Shown here: piece by piece, positions 25,701 to 38,767 of the stretch
Layout of the letters: each line of letters opens with the position of its first letter
Position numbering within the stretch: position 1 is the stretch's first letter
NCBI GenBank assembly: GCA_030762895.1
Contig: CM061064.1
Span: forward strand, 242,331,909 to 242,395,908
Length of the DNA: 64,000 bases
Source of the DNA: Sophora flavescens
Taxonomy: Eukaryota > Streptophyta > Magnoliopsida > Fabales > Fabaceae
Reading direction: 5' to 3'
Program-made: the position numbers and the translations under genes
The notes under the pieces: generated by a model
Database searches by the model: none
Seen by the model: the letters and a program-made list of their open reading frames with translations, nothing else
What the model was told of the DNA's origin: nothing

Positions 25701-28700
25701 GGCATATGATACCCTGTTAGAAAGCTTATTCAGAGGCCCTTAATTTGATCAAGGGTTACTTCAGGAATAATAAGTATTAATAGCAGTTTATAGCCGCACA
25801 AGCAATAGAGAGACGGAAATTAGACAACTTTTACAATCACTATTTTTGATTTTACATTATTGGTCTTAATTGGGCATAATTACTAAACATTGTTAATTTT
25901 CGGATTTTTCACTCATCCTGACCATGTTGCCTTGCGCAGAGCATAACTAGAGCTACAGATATTGGATTTTGGTGATCTTATTGTCCCTAGCAAGATAAGG
26001 AAGAGACCTACAATTTCTGGTTTTTCAAAGAATTGTCAAATTAGACCAAAATCAAGGCTAAATTGGGTCCCGAGTTCTCTGGCGCGGTCCAAAGTCGCAG
26101 TCCCTAATGTTCCTTCACTTAAATGGGTCTAAGTTAGTCATCTTAAGCCCAAATGAGGCATATGATACCTTGTTGGAAAGCTTATTCAGAGGCCCTTAAT
26201 TTGGTCTTGGGTTAGGTCAGGATTAATTAGCATAAATAGCAATTAAAATCCGCACAAGCCAGAGAGAGACGGAAATTAGACAACTTTCAAAATCATTGTT
26301 TTTGATTTTACATTATTGGGCTTAATTGCTAAACATTGTTAATTTTTGGATTTTTCACTCATCCTGACCTTGTTGCCTTGCGCAGAGCATAACTAGAGCT
26401 ACAGATATCGGATTTTGGTGATCTTGCAGTTCCTAGAAAGATAAGGAAGAGACCTACAATTTCAAGTTTCACAACAATTGTCAAATTAGGCCAAAATCAA
26501 GGCTAAATTGGATCCCGAGTTCTTTGGTGCGGATCAGTGCGCTGTCCATGATGTTCCTTCACTTAAATGAGGCTAACTTACTCATCTTACGCCCAATTAA
26601 GGCATATTATACCTTATTGGGAAGCTTATTCAGATCTCTTCATTTGGTCTAGGGTTAGGTCAGGATTAATAAGCATAAATGGCAGTTTACAGCTGCACAA
26701 GCCAGAGAGAGAAGAAATTAGACAACTTTTACGATAATTGTTTTTGCTTTAACATTATAGGGCTCAATTGCTAAGCATTGTTAATTTTCGTATTTTTCAC
26801 TCATCCTGAGTTGTCACAAGAATTGTCAAATTAGGCCAAAATCAAGGCTAAATCGTGTCCCGAGTTCTCTGCCACGGATCAGTGCGCTGTCCATGATGTT
26901 CCTTCACTTAAATTGGCCTAACTTACTCATCTTAAGCCCAATTAAGGCATATGATACCTTATTGGAAAGCTTATTCAGAGGCCCTTAATATGGTATAGGG
27001 TTAGGTCAGTATTAATAAGCATAAATAGAAGTTTACAGCCGCACAAGCCAGAGAGAGACGGTAATTAGACCACTTTTACAATCATTGTTATTGCTTTAAC
27101 ATTAAAGGGCTTAATTGGGCTTAATTGCTAAACATTGTTAATTTTCGGATTTTTCACTCATCCTGACCTTGTTTCCTTGTGCAGGGCATAACTAGAGCAA
27201 CAAATATCGGATTTTGGTGATCTTGCTGTCCCTAGCAAGATAAGGAATAGACCTACAATTTCAGGTTTTCCAAGAATTGTCAAATTAGGACAAAATCAAA
27301 GCTAAATTGGGTTCTGATTTCTCTGGCGGGGATCAGTGCGCAGTCCTTGATGTTCCTACATTTAAATGGGCCTAGATTACTCATCTTAAGCCCAATTAAG
27401 GCATATGATACCTTGTTGGAATGCTTATTCAGAGGCCCTTAATTTGTTCTAGGGTTAGTTCAGGATTAATAAGCATAAATAGCAGTTTACAGCCGCACAA
27501 GCCAGATAGAGACGGAAATTAGACAACTATTACAATCATTGTTTTTGCTTTTACATTATTGGGATTAATTGGTCTAAATTGCTAAACATTGTTAATTTTC
27601 GGATTTTTCACTCATCCTGACCTTGTTGCCTTGCGCAGAGCCTGACTAGAGCTAACGATATCGGATTTTTTTGATCTTGCTCTCCCTAGAAAGATAAGGA
27701 AAAGATCTACAATTTCATGTATCACAAGAATTGTAAAATTAGGCCAAAATCAAGGATAAATTAGCTCCCGAGTTCTCTGGCGCGGATCAGTACGCTGTCC
27801 ATGGTGTTCCTTCACTTAAATGGGCCTAACTTACTCATCTTAATCCCATTTAAGGCATATGATACCTTGTTGGAAAGCTTATTCAGAGGCCCTTAATTTG
27901 GTTTAGGGTAAGGTCGGGATTAATAAACATAAATAGCAGTTTACATCTGCATAAGCCAGAGAGAGACGAAAATTAGACAACTTTTACAATCAATGTTTTT
28001 GCTTTTACATTATTAGGCTTAATTGGGCTTAATTGCTAAACATTGTTAATTTTCGGATTTTTCACTCATCCTGACCTTGTTGTTTTTCGCAGAGCATAAC
28101 TAGAGCTACAAATATCGGATTTTGGGGATCTTGCTATTCCTAGAAAGAGAAAGAAGAGACCTACAATTTCAGGTGTCACAAGAATTGTCAAATTTGGTCA
28201 AAATCAAGGCTAAATTTGGTCCCGAGTTCTCTGGCACAAATCAGTGCACAGTCCATGATGTTCCTTCACTTAAATGGGCCTAACTTACTCATCTTAAGCC
28301 CAATTAAGGCATATGATACCTTGTTGGAAAGATTATTCAGATTCCCTTAATTTAGTATAGGGTTAGGTCGGGATTAACAAGTATAAATATCAGTATACAG
28401 CCGCACAAGACAAAGAGAAATGGAAATTAGACAACTTTTATAATCATTGATTTTGCTTTCACATTATTGGGCGTAATTTCTAAACATTGTTAATTTTCGG
28501 ATTTTTCACTCATCCTGACATTGTTGCCTTGCGCAGAGCATAACTAGAGCTACAGATATCTGATTTTGGTGATCTTGTTGTCCATAGAAAGATAAGGAAG
28601 AGACCAACAATTTCAGGTGTCAAAAGAATTGTCAAATTAGTCCTCAATCAAGGCTAAATTGGGTCCCGAGTTGTCTGACGCAGACAGTGAGCAGTCCATG

Positions 28701-31700
28701 ATGTTCCTTCACTTAAATGGGCCTAACTTACTCATCGTAAGCCCAATTAAGGCATATGATACCTTCTTGGAAATCTTATTCAGAGGCCCTTAATTTGTTC
28801 TAGGGTTAGGTCAGGATTAATAAGCATAAATAGCAGTTTACAGCCCCACAAGCCAGAGACAGACGGAAATTAGAAAACTTTTACAATCATTGTTTATTGC
28901 CTTTACATTATTGGGCTTAATTGTTAAATATTGTTAATGTTCGGATTTTTCACTCATCCTACCTTGTTGCCTTGGGCAGTGCATAACTAGATCTACAGAT
29001 ATCGGATTTTCGTGATCTTGCTGTCCCTAGAAAGATAAGGAAGAGACCTACAATTTCAGGTTTCACAAGAATTGCCAAATTAGTCAAAATCAAGTCTAAA
29101 TGGGGTCCCGACTTCTCTGGCACGGATCAGTGCGTAGTCCATGATTTTCCTTCACTTAAATGGGCCTAACTTACTCATCTTAAGCCCAATTAAGGCATAT
29201 GATACCCTGTTAGAAAGCTTATTCAGAGGCCCTTAATTTGATCAAGGGTTACTTCAGGAATAATAAGTATAAATAGCAGTTTATAGCGGCACAAGCCATA
29301 GAGAGACGGAAATTAGACAACTTTTACAATCACTGTTTTTGATTTTACATTATTGGGCTTAATTGGGCTTAATTGCTAAACATTGTTAATTTTCGAATTT
29401 TTCACTCATCCTGACCTTGTTGCCTTGCGCAGAGCATAACTAGAGCTACAAATATCGGATTTTGGTGATCTTATTGTCCCTAGCAAGATAAGGAAGAGAC
29501 TTACAATTTCTGGTTTTTCAAAGAATTGTCAAATTAGACCAAAATCAAGGCTAAATTTGGTCCCGAGTTCTCTGGCGCGGATCAGTGCGCAGTCCCTAAT
29601 GTTCCTTCACTTAAATGGGTCTAAGTTAGTCATCAAAAGCCCAAATAAGGCATATGATACCTTGTTGGAAAGCTTATTCAGAGGCCCTTAATTTGGTCTT
29701 AGGTTAGGTCAGGATTAATTAGCATAAATAGCAATTAACATCCGCACAAGCCAGAGAGAGACGGAAATTAGACAACTTTCAGAATCATTGTTTTTGATTT
29801 TACAATATTGGGCTTAATTGCTAAACATTGTTAATTTTTGGATTTTTCACTCATCCTGACCTTGTTGCCTTGCGCAGAGCATAACTAGAGCTACAGATAT
29901 CGGATTTTGGCGATCTTGCAGTTCCTAGAAAGATAAGGAAGAGACCTACAATTTCAAGTTTCACAAGAATTGTCAAATTAGGCGAAAATCAAGGCTAAAT
30001 TCGATCCCGAGTTCTTTGGCGTGGATCAGTGCGCTGTCCATGATGTTCCTTCACTTAAATGAGCCTAACTTACTAATCTTACGTCCAATTAAGGCATATG
30101 ATACCTTGTTGGAAAGCTTATTCAGATCTCTTAATTTGGTCTAGGGTTAGGTCAGGATTAATAAGCCTAAATGGCAGCTTACAGCTGCACAAGCCAGAGA
30201 GAGACGGAAATTAGACAACTTTTACGATAATTGTTTTTGCATTAACATTATAGGGCTTAATTGCTAAGCATTGTTAATTTTTGGATTTTTCACTCATCCT
30301 GACCTTGTGCCTTACGCTAAGCATAACTAGAGCTACAGATATCGGATTTTGGTTATCTTGATGTCCCTAGAAAGATAAGGAAGAGACTTACAATTTCAGT
30401 TGTCACAAGAATTGTCAAATTATGCCAAAATTAAGGCTAAATCGTGTCCCGAGTTCTCTGCCAGGGATCAGTGCGCAGTCCATGATGTTCCTTCACTTAA
30501 ATTGGCCTAACTTACTCATCTTAAGCCCAATTAAGGCATATGATACCTTATTGGAAAGCTTATTCAGAGGCACTTAATATGGTATAGGGTTAGGTCAGTA
30601 TTAATAAGCATAAATAGAAGTTTACAGCCGCACAAGCCAGAGAGAGATGGTAATTAGACAACTTTTACAATCATTGTTATTTCTTTAACATTAAAGGGCT
30701 TAATTGGGCTTAATTGCTAAACATTGTTAATTTTAGGATTTTTCACTCATCCTGACCTTGTTTCCTTGTGCAAAGCATAACTAGAGCAACAAATATCGGA
30801 TTTTGGTGATCTTGCTGTCCTTAGCAAGATAAGGAATACACCTACAATTTCATGTTTTCCAAGAATTGTCAAATTAGGACAAAATCAAAGCTAAATTGGG
30901 TTCTGATTTCTCTGGCGGGGATCAGTGCGCAGTCCTTGATGTTCCTACATTTAAATGGGCCTAGCTTACTCATCTTAAGCCCAATTAAGGCATATGATAC
31001 CTTGTTTGAAAGCTTATTCGGAGGCCCTTAATTTGTTATAGGGTTAGTTCAGGATTAATAAGCATAAATAGTAGTTTACAGTCGCACAAGCCAGAGAGAG
31101 ACGAAAATTAGACAACTTTTACAATCATTGTTTTTGCTTTTACATTATTGGGCTTAATTGGTCTTAATTGCTAAACATTGTTAATTTTCGGATTTTTCAC
31201 TCATCCTGACCTTGTTGCCTTGCGCAGAGCATAACTAGAGCTTACGATATCGGATTTTATTGATCTTGCTCTCCCTAGAAAGATAAGGAAAAGACCTACA
31301 ATTTCAGGTATCACAAGAATTGTAAAATTAGGCCAAAATCAAGGATAAATTAGCTCCCGAGTTCTCTGGCGCGGATCAGTACACTGTCCATGGTGTTCCT
31401 TCACTTAAATAGGCCTAACTTACTCATCTTAATCCCATTTAAGGCATATGATACCTTATTGGAAACCTTATTCAGAGGCCCTTAATTTGGTCTAGGGTAA
31501 GGTCGGGATTAATAAGCATAAATAGCAGTTTACATCCGCATAAGCTAGAGAGAGACGAAAATTAGACAACTTTTACAATCAATGTTTTTGCTTTTACATT
31601 ATTAGGCTTAATTGGGCTTAATTGCTAAACATTGTTAATTTTCGGATTTTTCACTCATCCTGACCTTGTTGTTTTTCGCATAGCATAACTAGAGCTACAA

Positions 31701-34700
31701 ATATCGGATTTTGGTGAGCTTGCTATTCCTAGAAAGAGAAAGAAGAGACCTACAATTTCAGGTGTCACAAGAATTGTCTAATTTGGTCAAAATCAAGGCT
31801 AAATTGGGTCCCGAGTTCTCTGGCGCAAATCAGTGCACAGTCCATGATGTTCCTTCACTTAAATGGGCCTAACTTTCTCATCTTAAGCCCAATTAAGGCA
31901 TATGATACCTTGTTGGAAAGCTTATCAAGAGGCCTTTAATTTGGTTGAGGGTTAGGTCATGAATAATAAGCATAAGTAGCAGTTTACAGCCGCACAAGCC
32001 ACAGAAAGGTGGAAATTAGACAACTTTTACAATAATTGTTTTTGCATTTACATTATTGGGCTGAATTGGGCTTAATTGCTAAACATTGTTAATTTTCGGA
32101 TTTTTCACTCATCCTGACATTGTTGCCATGCGCAGAGCATAACTGGAGCTACAAATATATGATTTTGGTGATCTTGTTGTCCCTAGAAAGATAAGGAAGA
32201 GACCTACAATTTCAGATTTCAAAAGAATTGTCAAATTAGTCCTAAATCAAGGCTAAATTGGGTCCCGAGTTGTCTGACGCGGATCAGTGAGCAGTCCATG
32301 ATGTTCCTTCACTTAAATGGGCCTAACTTACTCATCGAAAGACCAATTAAGGCATATGATACCTTCTTGGAAATCTTATTCAGAGGCCCTTAATTTGTTC
32401 TAGGGTTAGGTCAGGATTAATAAGCATAAATAGCAGTTTATAGCCCCACAAGCCAGAGACAGACGGAAATTAGAAAACTTTTACAATCATTGTTATTGCT
32501 TTTACATTATTGGGCTTAATTGTTAAACATTGTTAATGGTCGGATTTTTCACTCATCCTAACTTGTTGCCTTGGGCAGAGCATAACTAGAGCTACAAATA
32601 TCGGATTTTCGTGATCTTGCTGTCCCTAGAAAGATAAGGAAGAGACCTACAATTTCAGGTTTCACAAGAATTGTCAAATTTGTCAAAATCAAGGCTAAAT
32701 TGGGTCTCGACTTCTCTGGCACGGATCAGTGCGTTGTCCATGATTTTCCTTCACTTAAATGGGCCTAACTTACTCATCTTAAGCCCAATTAAGGCATATG
32801 ATGCCCTGTTAGAAAGCTTATTCAGAGGCCCTTAATTTGATCAAGGGTTACTTCAGGAATAATAAGTATAAATAGCAGTTTATAGCCGCACAAGCCATAG
32901 AGAGACGGAAATTAGACAACTTTTACAATCATTGTTTTTGATTTTACATTATTGGGCTTAATTGCTAAACATTGTTAATTTTCGGATTTTTCATTCATCC
33001 TGACCTTGTTGCCTTGCGCAGAGCATAACTAGAGCTACAGATATCGGATTTTGGTGATCTTATTGTCCCTAGCAAGATAAGGAAGAGACCTACAATTTCT
33101 GGTTTTTTCAAAGAATTGTCAAATTAGACCAAAATCAAGGCTAAATTGGGTCCCGAGTTCTCTGGCGCGGATCAGTGCGCAGTCCCTAATGTTCCTTCAC
33201 TTGAATGGGTCTAAGTTTGTCATCTTAAGCCCAAATAAGGCATATGATACCTTGTTGGAAATCTTATTCAGGGGCCCTTAATTTGGTCTTGGGTTAGGTC
33301 AGGTTTAATTAGTATAAATAGCAGTTAACATTCGCACAAGCCAGAGAGAGACAAACATTAGACAACTTTCAGAATCATTGTTTTTGATTTTACATTATTG
33401 GGCTTAATTGCTAAACATTGTTAATTTTTGGATTTTTCACTCATCCTGACCTTGTTGCCTTGTGCAGAGCATAACTAGAGCTACAGATATCAGATTTTGG
33501 TGATCTTGCAGTTCCTAGAAAGATAAGGAAGAGACCTACACTTTCAAATTTCACAAGAATTGTCAAATTAGGCCAAAATAAAGGCTAAATTGGATCTCGA
33601 GTTCTTTGGCGCGGATCAGTGCGCTGTCCATGATGTTCCTTCACTTAAATGAGCCTAACTTACTCATCTTACGCCCAATTAAGGCATATGATACCTTGTT
33701 GGAAAGCTTATTCAGATCTCTTAATTTGGTCTAGGGTTAGGTCAGGGTTAATAAGCATAAATGGCGGTTTACAGCTTCATAAGCCAGAGAGAGGCAGAAA
33801 TTAGACAACTTTTACGATAATTTTTTTGCTTTAACATTAAAGGGCTTAATTGCTAAGCATTGTTAATTTTCGGATTTTTCACTCATCCTGACCTTGTGCC
33901 TTATGCTGAGCATAACTAGAGCTACAGATATCGGATTTTGGTTACCTTGATGTCCCTAGAAAGATAAGGAAGAGACTTACAATTTCAGTTGTCACAAGAA
34001 TTGTCAAATTAGGCCAAAATCAAGGCTAAATTGTGTCCCGAGTTCTCTGCAACGTATCAGTGCGCAGTCCATGATGTTCCTTCACTTAAATTGGCCTAAC
34101 TTACTCATCTTAAGCCCAATTAAGGCATATGATACCTTATTGGAAAGCTTATTCAGAGGCCTTAATGTGGTATAGGGTTAGGTCAGTATGAATAAGCATA
34201 AATAGAAGTTTACAGCCGCACAAGCTAGAGAGAGATGGTAATTAGACAACTTTTACAATCATTGTTATTGCTTTAACATTAAAGGGCTTAATTGGGCTTA
34301 ATTGCTAAACATTGTTAATTTTCGGATTTTTCACTCATCCTGACCTTGTTTCCTTGTGCAAAGCATAACTAGAGCAACAAATATCGGATTTTGGTGATCT
34401 TGCTATCCCTAGCAAGATAAGGAATAGACCTACAATTTCATGTTTTCCAAGAATTGTCAAATTAGGACAAAATCAAAGCTAAAATGGGTTCTGATTTCTC
34501 TGGCGGGGATCAGTGCGCAGTCCTTGATGTTCCTACATTTAAATGGGCCTAGCTTACTCATCTTAAGCCCAATTAAGGCATATGATACCTTGTTTGAAAG
34601 CTTATTCGGAGGCCCTTAATTTGTTCTAGGGTTAGTTCAGGATTAATAAGCATAAATAGCAGTTTACAGTCGCACAAGCCAGAGAGAGACGAAAATTAGA

Positions 34701-37269
34701 CAACTTTTACAATCATTGTTTTTGCTTTTACATTATTGGGCTTAATTGGTCTTAATTGCTAAACATTGTTAATTTTCGGATTTTTCTCTCATCCTGACCT
34801 TGTTGCCTTGCGCAGAGCATAACTAGAGCTAACGATATCGGATTTTATTGATCTTGCTCTCCCTTGAAAGATAAGGAAAAGACCTACAATTTCAGGTATC
34901 ACAAGAATTGTAAAATTAGGCCAAAATCAAGGATAAATTAGCTCCCGAGTTCTCTGGCGCGGATCAGTACGCTGTCCATGGTGTTCCTTCACTTAAATGG
35001 GCCTAACTTACTCATCTTAATCCCATTTAAGGCATATGATACCTTATTGTAAACCTTATTCAGAGGCCCTTAATTTGGTCTAGGGTAAGGTCTGGATTAA
35101 TAAGCATAAATATCAGTTTACAGCCGCACAAGCCAGAGAGAGACGGTAATTAGACAACTTTTACAATCATTGTTATTGCTAAACATTGTTAATTTTCGGA
35201 ATTTTCACTCATCCTGACCTTGTTTCCTTGTGCAGAGCATAAGTAGAGCAACAAATATCGGATTTTGGTGATCTTGCTGTCCCTAGCAGGATAAGGAATA
35301 GACCTACAATTTCAGGTTATCCAAGAATGGTCAAATTAGGAAAAAATAAAAGCTAAATTGGGTTCTAATTTCTCTGGTGGGGATCAGTGCACAGTCCTTG
35401 ATGTTCCTACATTTAAATGGGCCTAGCTTACTCATCTTAAGCCCAATTAAGGCATATGATACCTTGTTGGAAATCTTATTCAGAGGCCATTAATTTGTTC
35501 TAGGGTTAGTTCATGATTAATAAGCATAAATAGCAGTTTACAGCCGCACAAGCCAGAGAGAGAGGAAAATTAGACAACTCTTACAATCATTGCTTTTGCT
35601 TTTACATTATTGGGCTTAATTGGTCTTAATTGCTAAACATTGTTAATTTTCGGATTTTTCACTCAACCTGACCTTGTTGCCTTGCTCAGAGCATAACTAG
35701 AGCTAATGTTATCGGATTTTGTTGATCTTGCTCTCCCTAGAAAGATAAGGAAAATACCTACAATTTCTGGTATCACAAGAATTGTAAAATTAGGCCAAAA
35801 TCAAGGATAAATTAGCTCCTGAGTTCTCTGGCGCGGATCAGTACGTTGTCCATGGTGTTCCTTCACTTAAATGGGCCTAACTTACTCATCTTAATCCCAT
35901 TTAAGGCATGTGATACCTTGTTGGAAAGCTTATTCAGAGGCCCTTAATTTTGTCTAGGGTAAGGTCGGGATTAATAAGCATATATAGCAGTTTACATCCG
36001 CATAAGCTAGAGAGAGACGAAAATTAGACAACTTTTACAATCAATGTTTTTGCTTTTACATTATTAGGCTTAATTGGGCTTAATTGCTAAACATTGTTAA
36101 TTTTCGGATTTTTCACTCATCCTGACCTTGTTGTTTTTCGCAGAGCACAACTAGAGGTACAAATATCGGATTTTGGTGATCTTGCTATTCCTAGAAAGAG
36201 AAAGAAGAGACCTACAATTTCAGGTGTAATAAGAATTGTCAAATTTGGTCAAAATCAAGGCTAAATTGGGTCCCGAGTTCTCTGGCTTAAATCAGTGCAC
36301 AGCCCATGATGTTCCTTCACTTAAATGGGCCTAACATACTCATCTTAAGCCCAATTAAGGCATATGATACCTTGTTGGAAAGCTAATAAAGAGGGCTTTA
36401 ATTTGGTTGAGGGTTAGGTCATGATTAATAAGCATAAGTAGCAGTTTACAGCCGCACAAGCCACAGAAAGGCGGAAATTAGACAACTTTTACAATAATTG
36501 TTTTTGCTCTTACATTATTGGGCTTAATTGCTAAACATTGTTAATTTTCGGATTTTTCACTCATCCTGACATTGTTGCCATGCGCAGAGCATAACTAGAG
36601 CTACAAATATAGGATTTTGGTGATCTTGCTGTCACTAGAAAGATAACGACGAGACCTATAATTTCAGATTTCACAAGAATTGTCAAATTAGGCCAAAATC
36701 AAGGCTAAATTTGGGTCCTGAGTTCTCTGGCAGGGATCAGTGCAGAGTCCATGATGTTCCTTCACTTAAATGGGCCTAACTTGCACATCTTAAGCCCAAT
36801 TAAGGCATATGATACCTTGTTGGAAATCATATCAAGAGGCCCTTAATTTGGTTTAGGGTTAGGTCAGGATTAATAAGCATAAATATCAGTTTACAGCCGC
36901 ACAATCCAGAGATAGACGAAAATTAGACAACTTTTACAATCATTGTTTTTGCTTTTACATTATTGGGCTTAATTGGGCTTAATTGTTAAACATTGTTAAT
37001 TTTCGGATTTGTCACTCATCTTGACCTTGTTGGCTTGCGCAGAGCATAACTAGAGCTACAAATATCGGATTTTGGTGATCTTGTTGTCCCTAGAAAGATA
37101 AGGAAGAGACCTACAATTTCAGGTTTCACAAGAGTTGTCAAATTAGGCCAAAATCAAGGCTACAATGGGTCCCGAGTTCTATGTAGCGGATTAGTGCGCA
37201 GTCCATGATGTTCCTTCACTTAAATGGGTCTAACTTACTCATCTTAAGCCCAATTAAGGCATATGGTAC
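22733..37269. repeat. Satellite array, ~450-bp monomer, block 2
   Basis: Continuation of the same head-to-tail satellite, about 32 monomers by length. It includes truncated or fused monomers, for example near 25128 (a jump from 'GGGCGTAATTG' into 'TCAAATTAGTCC'), 26808 and 35180 (short deletions). A 5-monomer relation links 20240-21420 to 23790-24985: matching variants are 3561 bp apart, or 2247 bp once the solo LTR and its target duplication are subtracted. Confidence 0.94.
25140..36400. repeat. Higher-order repeat of about 8 monomers (~3.5-3.6 kb), about three copies
   Basis: Ordered variant markers recur. 'TTAATTTGATCAAGGGTTAC' occurs near 25740, 29233 and 32833. 'CCGAGTTGTCTGACGC' occurs near 25160, 28665 and 32265. 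'GTTTTTCGCA' replaces 'GCCTTGCGCA' at 28082, 31671 and 36133. Spacings of about 3.49-3.6 kb mark an 8-monomer unit; the last interval (4462 bp) shows an extra or rearranged pair of monomers. Confidence 0.82.
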
Positions 37270-38767
37270 TGATAAGCCTTCGGCTTATCTAGTTTTATAA
37301 CTAGATGGACTGTGGTTTTTGTGCAAATTATTCGAGTTCAATCTCGTTTTCGCCCAAATTTGGCCTGTTTTGTTCTTAAGTAGACTTTGACTCGTTCTAG
37401 GCATTTTTAGTAGTTTTTAGTATATTTTGAATAGAATTACGCCTTTTATTTCTTTTTATTGTTTCAGGTTAGAAGTGAAGCTCCGAGAGTCTAGGAAAGT
37501 CAAGAAACAGTGGAAATTGTCAGACTGGAGACACTCGCCCCGCGAGTGGATGCTCGCCTCGCGATCCTGAGGACCAGCAGAAGCAGCAACAGTCATACAT
37601 TCTGTCTCACCTCGTGAGTCACCATCTCGCCTCGCGATCATTCAAACTCAGGATGGAGCCAAAACTGAAATTCGCCACGCGATAGTCCTCTCGCCCCGCG
37701 AGAGCCTGAAGACCCTGGAAGGCAGAGACCATCACGGCCTAGCCGTGATGAAGGTCACGGATGTGACAGATTAAGGTTTGAAGACTCGCCCCGCGAACAC
37801 ACTCTCGCCTCGCGAAAATCCAAATTGAAAGCGCGCCAAAACTAATGATTCGCCTCGCGAAATGTTGTTCACCCCGCGAGCGACCGAGAACTAGAATCCC
37901 TATTTATAAGCTGTTTCAGATAAGAAGAGGGAGTTTTTGGGAGGCTTTTGGGGAGATCCGAATCCTAGTAGGTTTTTCCCACTGTAGAGTAGCGTTTAGG
38001 AAGATTTCTTTTCTCTTTGGAGCTGCGTCTCCCTTTTTCTTTTTCTTATTTTTCTATGGAGATTATGTCCGATTGTTTGTCTATGAGCATGAGGAACTAA
38101 TCCCCTCGTCTGGGGAACAATGAAGCCACCCATGGCGATGTAGATTCAATGTGATGTATGTCTTTCTCCCTTTTCTCAATTAATGTTTTCCAATTCTGAT
38201 TTGAATGCGTTGATCATATGTATTGCGTGATTGACTAGTTAAACGTGTTGAGGCTGAGAGGCGATTCACGTTTTAGAACTTGAATTGGGATCACTAATCA
38301 AATATTACACGATAGTGAGTAGGAGATTAGTGCAACCTTATAGGGAACAAGAATTAATAGAATTCAAGATTAGGATTATGAGACCTAGTAAGTAATTAAT
38401 CCAATCGTCGAATACGTCCTATTGAGCACGACAGTGGATATAGGAGAAATTGGGGGTCCCGGTTGACATCGTAATTGAACTTAGGGAGGAATTCATCATC
38501 ACTTGGGTATGCATATTGGGTAGGTGGATTTGTGACCTTGGACATTTTAATTTCATATTTTTAGTTAATTATTTTATTAGATATGTTAATTTGAATTTGA
38601 CCCTATCTTCTCTCTCTCAACAACCTTCTGTGACTTGACCAAACGCATCGAGCTTCTTGCGAATTGGTAGAATTGGTAGCCCAATCCCTGAGTTCGACCT
38701 CGGTAATTACTTACCGTGTTTATTTTATTACTTGCGACGACCCGGTACACTTGCCGGTGACTCAACA
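37270..38767 (+). mobile_element. Solo LTR, Athila-like family B (1498 bp), with perfect target duplication
   Basis: It opens TGATAAGCCTTCGG and closes GACTCAACA (TG...CA). It is flanked by GGTAC at 37265-37269 and 38768-38772, with satellite in register on both sides. It matches the 3' LTR at 61217-62694 almost base for base. The latter lacks about 20 bp in the motif array ('TCACCTCGTGAGTCACCATC' region here near 37609-37628). It includes a CGCG motif array (37533-37880), a TATTTATAAG TATA box (37901-37910) and an R-U5. No internal region is present, so it arose by LTR-LTR recombination. Short open frames inside it recur in the other LTR copies and are not taken as genes. Confidence 0.93.
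37533..37910 (+). promoter_or_regulatory. U3 motif array, hairpin and TATA box (solo LTR B)
   Basis: Nine or ten TCGCC(T/C)CGCGA-like motifs lie from 37533 to 37880. An imperfect dyad 'CATCACGGCCTAGCCGTGAT' at 37730-37749 is followed by 'GGTCACGGATGTGAC'. TATTTATAAG at 37901-37910 lies about 20 bp downstream of the last motif, the same layout as in LTR family A. Confidence 0.6.

Noticed and set aside
37845..38123. A 92-codon frame, repeated at 61773-62051
   Set aside because: Conserved only because both are copies of the same LTR. It starts within the U3 motif array and spans the TATA box.
38450..38638. A 62-codon frame, repeated at 57927-58115
   Set aside because: Lies in the LTR R-U5 and is broken in the third LTR copy (a G to A change creates a stop near 62432).
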